64,000 nt of DNA from assembly GCA_963800725.1 (NCBI GenBank), contig CAWDCE010000021.1, forward strand, positions 42,801 to 106,800. The letters run 5' to 3'. Origin of the DNA: Bog-473 sp963800725. Lineage in GTDB: Bacteria > Actinomycetota > Acidimicrobiia > Acidimicrobiales > RAAP-2. Below the pieces are notes generated by a model. The model was not told the DNA's origin, ran no database searches, and saw only the letters and a list, made by a program, of their open reading frames with translations. Positions 19,123 through 27,275 of this stretch are shown here, piece by piece. A program made the translations under genes and the position numbers. The stretch's first letter is position 1; the number at the start of each line of letters is the position of its first letter.

Positions 19123-19166
19123 TGTTTATCCCCTCGCCATCTTCGCCTGCCACTCCGACCTCCAGA

Positions 19167-19183
19167 TCCTACGTAGTGTAGGA
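19167..19183. promoter_or_regulatory. BlaI/CopY-type operator upstream of blaI
   Basis: TCCTAC-GTAGT-GTAGGA is a perfect inverted repeat with a 5-base spacer, 45 bp upstream of the repressor start. It shares the CTAC-N5-GTAG core with the sites upstream of copA and the SCO1 unit. Confidence 0.7.
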
Positions 19184-19538
19184 GAAGGCCAAACAATGGC
19201 CAAGTCTTCGACTCCGCGACTGCGTAAGTCGGAGCAATGACTGCAGCCGCCACATGGCGCTACGAAGCCCTATCGACAAGGCAGCCAAACCAACACGGAC
19301 TCTGAGCTCCCTGCCATCTCGCTCAATGCCCATCGAGGCCATACAGCACCGACCGGGTGCTCGGGAATTCCTCACACTTGGTGCGGGAACTCACCAAGTG
19401 AGGAACTCCGTCGAGCCTTGTCAACGAAGCCTTGTCAGTAGCCCACCACAAGCAGGGCCCTCTACGCGAGCCCGAAGCTTGCAGCGGTAGCAACCACGTC
19501 GCACGGCCACGCTTGAGCACCTGAGTCCCCGCCTGCGC
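19184..19538. other. Intergenic stretch with one hairpin
   Basis: No convincing gene. The one structure I see is an imperfect hairpin at 19370-19403: CCTCACACTTGGTG against CACCAAGTGAGG with a two-base bulge. It lies about 135 bases past the stop of the leftward gene ending at 19539 and could be its terminator. Base composition rises to the core level near here, so this is the likely right border of the accessory block. Confidence 0.4.
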
Positions 19539-20513
19539 TCAGGTTTTCGGGATCAGGCTCTGCAGTACGAATTGCCCGTTTTCGCTATAGGTCGATGTGC
19601 CGAATGGGGTGACGGTACGCACATGGATGGTTCGCTGATTCTCGAGCGGCAGCCCCGACTTCGCGTCGTACCACAGGTCATCGCGTTCGGTGCCGACCTG
19701 GGGTCCGCTCAGGCGCCACTGCACCTCGACGTGCACCGACCGAATCTCGCGCCCGGCGACATGGAGGATCGGCTGGCCGACAAAACGAGTCGCACCGAGA
19801 CTGACCAAGGAGCCGTGAATCTGGGTCGAGGTCCCGGTGCAGCGTGCGGGCCACACCGTGGTGGTCGATGGAGTCGCCGGGATACTCAGCAACGCCACAG
19901 GGCATTGCAGCGTCGAGAGGTTGGTCTCGGCGATGGGTCCGATCATCCAACGCTGCCAGACCAGTCCACCCGTCTCGGCGAGGCCCGCGGGGCGATCGCA
20001 ATAGTTCCAGCTTTGCCAGTGATTGGTTGAATAGTCGATGCGGAAACTCCAACACCCGTTGGCGCTGACCTCGACGGTGCCCGGCAAGGTCGGACCCTCC
20101 GCCTGTTTGAGCGGCGGCAATGAAAGACGGTCGGTGCCCGAACCGCGGTAGTCGTAGACACCGGGTGCGGGATGGACACCCGGGTCAGCTGAGGGGTCGC
20201 CGTGAAATTGACTGACTGCTTGGTCCACACTCACGGGGCGGGCCCGCCCCTCGATGGTCAGCACGATCGAGACCACCACAAAAATTGCGACCGCCCCCAA
20301 AAGGGCCAGGAGTGCGGTGCGGATCCAATGATGTCGCCTCGGACGAGCCGCGGCGTCCGGCGCCGCTATTGCCTCCGAGTCGGGTTCGGTGTCACTGCGT
20401 TGCACCAAACCATCGTGGGCCCGGTCGCGGCCGCTGCACAGTGCCGAAGGTCCTCCCACGTTGACGAAAGGATCCTCTGTTGAGCATTTTGCGCTTGGGG
20501 GCGGGCGCAACAA
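19539..20513 (-). CDS. Membrane-anchored protein of unknown function, paralogue of 45806-46619
   Basis: Up to 324 residues: a cytoplasmic N-terminus, one membrane helix (ALLALLGAVAIFVVVSIVLT, about residues 67-88), then an extracytoplasmic domain with four cysteines. It shares a pattern with the protein at 45806-46619: PAPGVYDYRGSGTDRLS here and PPAGVYRYRTTGSEHLS there, with similarly placed Cys and Trp residues and a D-x-W-Y/V-x-x-x-(S)G near the end. I do not recognise a named family. The true start may be an internal GTG near 20405, which would shorten the cytoplasmic tail. It is not obviously part of the copper unit. Confidence 0.75.
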   Translation of the reverse strand: MLRPPPSAKCSTEDPFVNVGGPSALCSGRDRAHDGLVQRSDTEPDSEAIAAPDAAARPRRHHWIRTALLALLGAVAIFVVVSIVLTIEGRARPVSVDQAVSQFHGDPSADPGVHPAPGVYDYRGSGTDRLSLPPLKQAEGPTLPGTVEVSANGCWSFRIDYSTNHWQSWNYCDRPAGLAETGGLVWQRWMIGPIAETNLSTLQCPVALLSIPATPSTTTVWPARCTGTSTQIHGSLVSLGATRFVGQPILHVAGREIRSVHVEVQWRLSGPQVGTERDDLWYDAKSGLPLENQRTIHVRTVTPFGTSTYSENGQFVLQSLIPKT

Positions 20514-20546
20514 AACACCGAGCCGCCTCAGAGTGCTACGTCGGGA

Positions 20547-21479
20547 CTAGCGCTCCGCCAGGTGCAACGGGGTGAGCCCGTAACGCAACAGATGCGCACA
20601 GCCGTCGATTACCGGATGCGGTCGTTCGGCGTGGAGCCGGTCCAAAGTGTGCTGCATGGCGCCGGTGATCTCGCGATAGCAGGCATCGACCACTTCGCTG
20701 TCTTCGGCGGCTTCGGGTCCTAATGCGCTCCAGTCAATGGGGGGCAGGAATTCGACCGTGATGCTCGAGGGCATCGGGAGCGGCGGCGTCAAGATCGACG
20801 TGACCCCGAACGGACCGAGGACGATCGGGAAGACCTTTATCCGCAGGCGATCCAACTTCAAGGCCCGAGCGAGCCGATCGCCGCGCGACACCACGACGAC
20901 CGCGTTGTGACTGCCGTGCGCCACGACCGGGACCACCGGCACCCCGGTGCGAAGGGCGAGGCGGACGAATCCCTTGCGCTGCGAGAAGTCGATCCGATCA
21001 CGCTTGGTCCAAGGACGACACGCTTCGGCGTCGCCACCGGGATAGTCGAGGACCGCCGCACCTTGAGCGAGGAGGCGTTCGGCTTCTTCACCGCTGGCCG
21101 CTACCCCACCAAGGCGGCGGATGGCCGAGCCCACCCCAGGGATGGCAAGTAAGAGGTCGTAGACCAAGGCATAGGACGGCACCTCGAGCCCCCGACGAGC
21201 CGTCATGGCCAAGGCGACGACCCAGGTGTCGGGCATGTAGAAGAGGCAGTTGTGGTTGCCGACAACCAATACCGGCCCGGTCGCCGGGAGGTTCTCGATC
21301 CCTCGCACGGCGGGCGAGAAATAACCCAACATCTTCTCCACCGCAGGCACCATGCGGCGCACGAACTCAGGATCGCGCTCGATCGAGTCACGGGACCTCT
21401 CCGAGGTGATGGGCATGAGACTCGTCGGAGCCCGAGCATCCTCGGGCTGCTTCGCCGACGCTTCTGATGCGGTTGCCAC
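20547..21479 (-). CDS. Lysophospholipid-type acyltransferase
   Basis: About 310 residues. It has the acyltransferase pattern RGIENLPATGPVLVVGNHN, with the NHx4-6D catalytic motif as NHNCLFYMPD, then VLDYPGGDAEACRPW, RKGFVRLALRTGVPVVPVV and HGSHNAV. This resembles the DAGAT/MGAT-like branch more than classical PlsC. It probably acylates a glycerolipid or other alcohol at the membrane face. The GTG start at 21477-21479 follows GAGGGGAGGG; the longer open frame to 21629 has no ribosome site. Divergent from the fab cluster, which supplies acyl chains. Confidence 0.85.
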   Translation of the reverse strand: MATASEASAKQPEDARAPTSLMPITSERSRDSIERDPEFVRRMVPAVEKMLGYFSPAVRGIENLPATGPVLVVGNHNCLFYMPDTWVVALAMTARRGLEVPSYALVYDLLLAIPGVGSAIRRLGGVAASGEEAERLLAQGAAVLDYPGGDAEACRPWTKRDRIDFSQRKGFVRLALRTGVPVVPVVAHGSHNAVVVVSRGDRLARALKLDRLRIKVFPIVLGPFGVTSILTPPLPMPSSITVEFLPPIDWSALGPEAAEDSEVVDACYREITGAMQHTLDRLHAERPHPVIDGCAHLLRYGLTPLHLAER

Positions 21480-21911
21480 ATTCCCTCCCCTCTCCAACTT
21501 CGGCCAGCCTCGCGCCTGCGTATCGTTGCAAACAGGGTCCTTAGTCACGAGATTCCCCAAGGCGCGGCCCGACGCGTTGTGCCACGCGATATGGGGCCTG
21601 GGCACAACGCGTACCGTCGTGCCGATCACCTCGGCGGACCGGCCCGATATTGCTCATGAACGTGACGCAGCAAGGTCGAGGTACGCCGTCGGTCGTACCG
21701 CTCCGTCGCTCCGAATCAGGCACCGCAGAGTCAAAAAGTCGCGTCCGATCCGCCAAAGGTGCTACCAATGGTACGAAATTTCGCGTCGAACCGATCGAAC
21801 TGACCGTCGGGTAATGCCACCTTTTCGATACCGGCGTGCCACACTGGGGATCTCAGCGCCACGGTGCCCTTTTCACGAGGCCGCTCACCGACGATCGGAG
21901 ACGTTGTAGCA
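21480..21911. other. Divergent promoter region between acyltransferase and fabD
   Basis: About 430 bases without a supported gene; open frames here lack domains. It should contain the promoters for the leftward acyltransferase and the rightward fab operon. I see no strong operator. Confidence 0.4.
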
Positions 21912-23153
21912 GTGTTGGTATTCACCTTCCCAGGACAGGGTTCGCAACGATCCGCCATGGGTGAGCCATGGGTCGATCACCCTTCATGGGAAGTGGTCGA
22001 AGAGGCGTCGGACGCGACGGGCCGCGACCTGGCCCACCTCTTGCTGAACGCGGAGATGGAAGAACTCACCCAGACGGCCAACGCGGAGCTGGCCACGACG
22101 GTGCTCAGCCTGGTCATCCTCGATGCCGTCGAACGGGTGGGCTTGACCCCGGCCGCCTGCGCCGGCCACAGCTTGGGCGAGTACACGGCCCTCGTGGCGA
22201 GCGGCGCCCTCACCTTCGAGCACGGGATCGGGCTGGTGGTCGCCCGCGGCAACGCCATGGCGCGGGCCGGGGAGGAGGCGCCCGGGACCATGGCTGCACT
22301 GTTGGGGATCGCCGACGACGATGCCGAGGCGGCCTGCCAACGAGCCGAGGGCGATGTCTGGGTGGCCAACTACAACGCGCCGGGCCAGGTGGTGATCGCC
22401 GGAACCAAAGAGGCCGTGGCGACGGCTGGGGAACTGGCCAAGGAACTCGGGGCCAAAAAGGTCATGCCCATCGCGGTCTCGGGCGCCTTCCACACCCCGC
22501 TCATGCAAGCGGCCCGGGTCCCATTGCGCGAAGCGCTGGCAGAGGTGACCTTCTTGACCCCCGAGGTCCGGGTGGTGGCCAATGTCGACGCCCGGGTGCA
22601 CGACGACCCCGCCGACTGGCCCGGACTGCTCTCGGCGCAACTGTGCAGCCCGGTGCGCTGGCGTCAGACGCTCGAGACCTTCGCCGGCCTCGGCTTGACC
22701 TCGCTGGTCGAACTGGGCCCAGGTGCGGTGCTCAGCGGGCTGGCCAAGCGCAGCCTCCCCGAGATCCAGTCGCTTTCGGTCACCAAACCCGCCGACCTCG
22801 ACACCTTGATGGACCAGATCGGTGCGGCGGGGACCTGGCAGGCCGAACCGGCCTTCCACCAAGGTGAGCACCTCTACATGTCAGAGCGGGTCGTGGTCAG
22901 CCCGAGCAGCGGCATCTTCTCGCCCGAGGCGTCGCTGCGCGCCCCGGGCACCGGGCTTTTGCCGGGCACCAACGACGCCGAAGGTTCTCAAGAACCGAGC
23001 GAAGTCACCGTCGGCGACCTCATTGGGCGCCTCGGTGTCACCGAGGTCCGGACCCCATTCGCGGGTCAAGTGATCCGCTGGCTGGCGGTGGCCGGTGAGC
23101 GGGTCCAAGAGGGCCAACCCCTGGTCTGGCTCCGCGTGCCCGAGGCCCGCTGA
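21912..23153 (+). CDS. fabD: Malonyl-CoA:ACP transacylase with C-terminal lipoyl-like extension
   Basis: Loads malonyl units onto ACP. The N-terminal ~310 residues are a standard MCAT: FTFPGQGSQ, the catalytic Ser in GHSLGEY, Arg in VVARGNAM, the catalytic His in SGAFHTPLM, and LVELGPGAVLSGL. Residues ~323-413 add a segment not found in E. coli FabD. It has two half-motifs of a biotinyl/lipoyl barrel (ERVVVSPSSGIFSP and VRTPFAGQVIRWLAVAGERV, then EGQPLVWLRV) but no Met-Lys-Met biotin site. The start is most likely GTG at 21912 after GGAG; an ATG at 21864 is in frame. First gene of fabD-fabG-acpP-fabF. Confidence 0.93.
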   Translation: MLVFTFPGQGSQRSAMGEPWVDHPSWEVVEEASDATGRDLAHLLLNAEMEELTQTANAELATTVLSLVILDAVERVGLTPAACAGHSLGEYTALVASGALTFEHGIGLVVARGNAMARAGEEAPGTMAALLGIADDDAEAACQRAEGDVWVANYNAPGQVVIAGTKEAVATAGELAKELGAKKVMPIAVSGAFHTPLMQAARVPLREALAEVTFLTPEVRVVANVDARVHDDPADWPGLLSAQLCSPVRWRQTLETFAGLGLTSLVELGPGAVLSGLAKRSLPEIQSLSVTKPADLDTLMDQIGAAGTWQAEPAFHQGEHLYMSERVVVSPSSGIFSPEASLRAPGTGLLPGTNDAEGSQEPSEVTVGDLIGRLGVTEVRTPFAGQVIRWLAVAGERVQEGQPLVWLRVPEAR

Positions 23154-23878
23154 TGGCTGTCGTGCTCGTTACCGGGGGCAACCGGGGTATCGGTGCGGCC
23201 TGCGTCGCATGGTTTCTCGCCAACGGCGATCAGGTGGCCGCCACCTACCGCAGCGGTGACGCCCCGTCGGCCCCAGATCCCGCCGATGCGCCTCGTTTCC
23301 TCGCCGTGCGATGCGACGTCACCGACCCCGAACTGGTCGAATCCGCCTTCGCCAGCGTCGAGGCCCACTTCGGCCCGGTCGAAGTGCTCGTCGCCAACGC
23401 CGGGATCACCCGCGATGCGCTGGTCATGCGCATGAGCGAGACGGCGTTCGGTGACGTGATCGACGCCAATCTGACCGGTTCGTTCCGGGTGGCCAAGCGG
23501 GCAATCGCCAAGATGCTGCGCCTCCACCATGGCCGCATCATCTTTCTCTCGTCGGTCGGTGCCTACATCGGGCTCCCCGGCCAGGCGAACTACGCCGCCT
23601 CCAAGGCCGGTCTCGTCGGCATGGCCCGCGCCATGGCCCGTGAGGTCGGCAGCCGCCAAATCACCGTCAATGTGGTCGCGCCGGGCTTCGTCGAAACCGA
23701 TATGACGGCCGCCCTTCCAGAAGTGCAACTGGCCGCCATGACGGCCCAGGTCCCGCTCGGCCGAGCCGGCACGGTCGAAGATGTCGCAGGCCTCGTCGGG
23801 TTCTTGGGATCGCAGGCCGCGGCCTATATCACCGGGGCCGTCATCCCGGTCGACGGCGGCCTCGGCATGGGCCTGTAG
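23153..23878 (+). CDS. fabG: 3-oxoacyl-ACP reductase
   Basis: Short-chain dehydrogenase of 241 residues that reduces 3-oxoacyl-ACP with NADPH. It has the nucleotide-binding TGGNRGIG, VANAG, and the catalytic Ser-Tyr-Lys in SSVGAYIGLPGQANYAASK, followed by VAPGFVETDM and the C-terminal VDGGLGMG. The ATG shares its A with the fabD stop (TGATG), so the two are translationally coupled. Its position between fabD and acpP supports a fatty acid synthesis role over a catabolic one. Confidence 0.95.
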   Translation: MAVVLVTGGNRGIGAACVAWFLANGDQVAATYRSGDAPSAPDPADAPRFLAVRCDVTDPELVESAFASVEAHFGPVEVLVANAGITRDALVMRMSETAFGDVIDANLTGSFRVAKRAIAKMLRLHHGRIIFLSSVGAYIGLPGQANYAASKAGLVGMARAMAREVGSRQITVNVVAPGFVETDMTAALPEVQLAAMTAQVPLGRAGTVEDVAGLVGFLGSQAAAYITGAVIPVDGGLGMGL

Positions 23879-23912
23879 CGTTTACCTACCCAATGAGAAC
23901 AAGGAGCGAATA

Positions 23913-24152
23913 GTGGACAGCGACGCAGCGTTCGAGAAGTTCCGCGAGTGCGCCGTAGAGGTACTCCAGGTACCGGCGGAGAAGATCACCAAGGAGGCGA
24001 AGTTCGCCGACGACCTCGACGCGGACAGCCTGGATCTGGTGGAATTGGTCATGGCCCTCGAAGAGGCGTTCGACATCACCGTCGAAGAGACCGAGCTTGA
24101 GGACATCACGACCATCGGCCAAGCCTTCGACCTGGTCTACGGCAAGGTCTGA
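23913..24152 (+). CDS. acpP: Acyl carrier protein
   Basis: 79 residues, acidic, with the 4'-phosphopantetheine attachment Ser in DLDADSLDLVELVMALE and the typical ending TIGQAFDLVYG. The GTG start at 23913 follows AAGGAGC at 6-7 bases spacing. It carries growing acyl chains between FabD, FabG and FabF, all encoded around it. Its TGA overlaps the fabF start. Confidence 0.96.
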   Translation: MDSDAAFEKFRECAVEVLQVPAEKITKEAKFADDLDADSLDLVELVMALEEAFDITVEETELEDITTIGQAFDLVYGKV

Positions 24153-25351
24153 TGCTGCTCGGCGTAGGGCCCGACGGTCCGATCCAAGGGCGCCGAGTCG
24201 CCATCACCGGGCTCGGTGCGGTGACGTGCTGTGGCACCGGCGTGGACGCACTGTGGCAAGGCCTGCTCTCCCCCTCGGTGGTGGGTGGCGAGGTGACCGA
24301 CTTCGATCCCGGGCAGTGGTTCGGTCCAAAAGAAGTGCGCCAAATCGACCGCTTCGCCCAATTCAGCGTGGCGGCGGCGGACATGGCGGTCAAGGACGCC
24401 GGGGACATCGACGCCGATCCCGACAAGTCCGGGGTGATCTTCGCCACCGGCGTCGGCGGGCTCACGACCTTGGCCGATCAGGTGGTCGTCTATCACGAGC
24501 GAGGTGCACGTCGGGTCTCGCCCCGGCTGGTGCCAATGATGATGGCCAACGCCGGCGCAGCCGGTATCTCGATGCACCTCGGGTGGCACGGCCCCTCCGA
24601 GGTCATCGTGACCGCGTGTGCGGCCGGGTCCCACGCCATTGGAGCGGCGGGCCGCCTGGTCGCTTCTGGACGCTGCGACGTCGTGCTCAGCGGCGGGGCC
24701 GAAGCGGGGATGCAGCCCGTCTCGATCGCTGCGTTCACCAACATGACCGCACTGTCGACGTCGGGGCACTCTCGACCCTTCGACGCCCGCCGCGACGGAT
24801 TTGTCATGACCGAGGGCGGGGCCGCCCTGGTCCTCGAGGACTGGGACCGCGCCGTGGCGCGTGGGGCGACGATCTACGGCGAGCTGGCCGGCGCCGCCAG
24901 CACTGCCGACGCCCATCACATCACCGCCCCCTCCCCCGACGGCGCCGGAGCGGTCGCCTGTATGGAACTCGCCCTGGCGGACGCGGGACTCAGCGCCGCC
25001 GACATTGGGCACATCAATGCGCACGGGACGTCGACCCCGCTCAACGACCTGGCCGAGTCGCGGGCTATCAACAAGGTCTTTGGGGAACCCGGCCCCTTGG
25101 TGACCTCGACCAAGGGCGTCACTGGCCACGGGCTGGCGGCGGCCGGGGCCATCGAGGCCATCGCCTCGGTGCTGACCATCCACCACCAAATCATCCCGCC
25201 CACCGCGGGCTATGAGGAGCACGACCCCGAGATCGTGCTCGACATTGTCAGCGGTGAGCCCCGGCTGTGGGCACCGACCCCGGTGTTGTCGAACTCGTTC
25301 GGTTTCGGCGGGCACAACGGCTGCCTGGTGATCGGGCCCGCCCGCCCTTGA
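24152..25351 (+). CDS. fabF: 3-oxoacyl-ACP synthase II
   Basis: Condensing enzyme (KAS II type) of 399 residues. The catalytic triad is visible: Cys in VTACAAGSHA, His in NAHGTSTPLND and His in TKGVTGHGLAAAG, plus the C-terminal glycine loop NSFGFGGHNG. The ATG shares its A with the acpP stop. It elongates malonyl-ACP-derived chains in fatty acid synthesis. No fabH is present in the window, so chain initiation must be encoded elsewhere. Confidence 0.95.
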   Translation: MLLGVGPDGPIQGRRVAITGLGAVTCCGTGVDALWQGLLSPSVVGGEVTDFDPGQWFGPKEVRQIDRFAQFSVAAADMAVKDAGDIDADPDKSGVIFATGVGGLTTLADQVVVYHERGARRVSPRLVPMMMANAGAAGISMHLGWHGPSEVIVTACAAGSHAIGAAGRLVASGRCDVVLSGGAEAGMQPVSIAAFTNMTALSTSGHSRPFDARRDGFVMTEGGAALVLEDWDRAVARGATIYGELAGAASTADAHHITAPSPDGAGAVACMELALADAGLSAADIGHINAHGTSTPLNDLAESRAINKVFGEPGPLVTSTKGVTGHGLAAAGAIEAIASVLTIHHQIIPPTAGYEEHDPEIVLDIVSGEPRLWAPTPVLSNSFGFGGHNGCLVIGPARP

Positions 25352-26354
25352 TCATTCGGCCCGGACTGCGCCAAGCCGTCCCGTTGGCCCTCATCGTCAT
25401 GGCCGCGACACTCATGGCCGCGCCGGCCGGCGCATTGGTTTCTGCGACCACGCCGACCACCACGTCGACCACCACACCAGGTGGGGTCGTCCTCTCGACC
25501 ACGGTGCCCTCTTTGGGTTGTCGGCGCGCCCACCCCACGCTGCCGGTGGCTCGGGGGACCACGCCAACCTCGCACTGAGCACAGGCACGGTGCACGGGAA
25601 CGTCTCGCTCAGCGTGCCGACGCGGACTTCGGGCCCGATGCCGCTGATCTTCTTGTTCTACGGCGACGGCGACAATCCGGCGGACTTCAGCGCCAAGACC
25701 AACTTCCCCGCCCAAGGGGCGGCCGCCGGCGACCTGGTGGCCGTGCCGCAGAACCAAGGGCCCGAGGTCGGGTTCCAATACAGCCCATCGGGCACCGACG
25801 CCGCGTTTGTCTCGGCGGCCATTCGTTCGCTCGAACGCACGTATTGCATCAACCAGCGCGCCGTGTTCACCACCGGGTTCTCTTCGGGGGCGGCCTTTTC
25901 GATCCTCTACGCCTGCGCCCATCAAGCCCAGATCCGCGCCATTGCCTCGGTGTCGGTGGACTACCAACTCGGCTGCACCCGCCCTGAGCCGATCCTCGCC
26001 TTCCACGGCACCGCCGATCCGGCCGTGACCTACCAGAACAACACCATTGCGTCCCAACTCCCGGGCATCAAGCTCGATGCCAACCTGGTGAAGGGGACCC
26101 AGGCCAACATGGCCGATTGGGCGGCGCTCGATCGGTGCACGACTGCGGCGACCTCGACGCGGATTGCCTCAGAGGTGCTGCGCCGTCAATGGCGCACCTG
26201 TGCACCGGGGACCTCGGTGACGTTCTACACCGTGCTCGGCGGCGGGCATGAATGGCCCGGCGCCCACGTGACCACCGGGGTCGGATTGACCACCCAACAA
26301 ATCAGCGCCAACACATTGATCTTGTCCTTCTTCAACTCTTTGGCCAGGGTCTGA
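25348..26354 (+). CDS. Secreted polyhydroxybutyrate depolymerase/feruloyl esterase-like hydrolase (frameshifted)
   Basis: Alpha/beta hydrolase of the LpqC/PHB depolymerase type. The start is TTG at 25348, overlapping the fabF stop (TTGA), followed by a signal peptide (LALIVMAATLMAAPAGALV) and a Thr-rich linker. The frame changes near 25530. The catalytic domain then shows the nucleophile elbow TGFSSGAAF, an Asp in FHGTADPAV and a His in GGGHEWPGAH. It is predicted to act outside the cell on esters or short polyesters. Its coupling to fabF is probably positional only. Confidence 0.82.
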
Positions 26355-26375
26355 TCACAAGAAACGGAGGCCTCG

Positions 26376-27241
26376 ATGCGATTCGCACTCCATGGACTCG
26401 GCATCGCCACGGGCGCCGACCCGGCCGTGATCCGCCACGTCGCCGCGCTCAGCCGAGTCGGCCGGTTTCTCCACGTTGTGGTGCGGCGAACACGTCGTCA
26501 TGGTCGAGCGCCCCGACTCGCCCTACCCCTACTCGCCCGACAAGAAGATCGCGGTGGCGGCGAATGCCGACTGGCTCGATCCGCTCATCGCCCTCTCCTA
26601 CGCCGCGGCCTGCACCACCTCGATCCGCCTCGCCACCGGCATCTTGTTGCTGCCCCAACACCACCCGTTGATCATCGCCAAGTCAGCCGCCAGCCTCGAC
26701 GTCGTCTCGGGGGGTCGCTTCGTGCTCGGGGTCGGGGTCGGGTGGTCCAAAGAGGAGTACGCGGCCCTCGGGATCTCCTTTGGCGATCGCATCGGGCGCA
26801 ACCGCGAATTCGTCGAGGCGATCCGCACGCTGTGGCGCGACGACCTGTCGTCGTACGCGGGCGACTTCGTGGACTTTGGCGAGGTCCGCAGTTACCCCAA
26901 GCCGGTCGCCAACCGAACGCTCCCGATCATCCTCGGCGGCAACAGCGATGCCGCGTTCGGCGCGCGTGGCCCACTACGGCGACGGTTGGTATGGCTTCAA
27001 CCTCGCTGTGGGCGACGTGGCCGGGCGCATCGACACCTTGGCGGCGCAATGTCGCGCCCTCGGTCGTGATCCGGCCGACGTGTCGGTGTCGGTGTCCTTG
27101 CGTGACGGCTCCCCCGCCGACGTCGCTGCCCTCGAATCGCTCGGGGTCGACGAACTGGTACTGGTCGAGTCCCCACCGAAGGACCCCGAGCACGCCACGC
27201 GCTGGGTGAACGATCTCGCCCGGCGCTGGCACGTCGGTTGA
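26376..27241 (+). CDS. Luciferase-like F420-dependent oxidoreductase (two frameshifts)
   Basis: Flavin or F420-dependent monooxygenase-fold enzyme of about 288 residues. Typical patterns are MRFALHGLGIATGADP at the start, RLATGILLLPQHHPL, SGGRFVLGVGVGWSKEE, LPIILGGNSDAAF and HYGDGWYGF. Frames change near 26465 and 26965. ATG start 22 bases after the hydrolase stop. The LLM proteins of Actinomycetota mostly use F420H2, and the specific reaction cannot be told from sequence. Convergent with the arylsulfatase gene. Confidence 0.85.
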
Positions 27242-27275
27242 GCGCCCGGTACGCCGCCCGCCCGACCCGCTCGCG

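Noticed and set aside
3541..19540. A repeat of the tRNA-Leu 3' end at the right border of the accessory block.
   Set aside because: I looked around 19.2-19.6 kb for TTCAAGTCCCGCTCCGGGC or a close match and found none.
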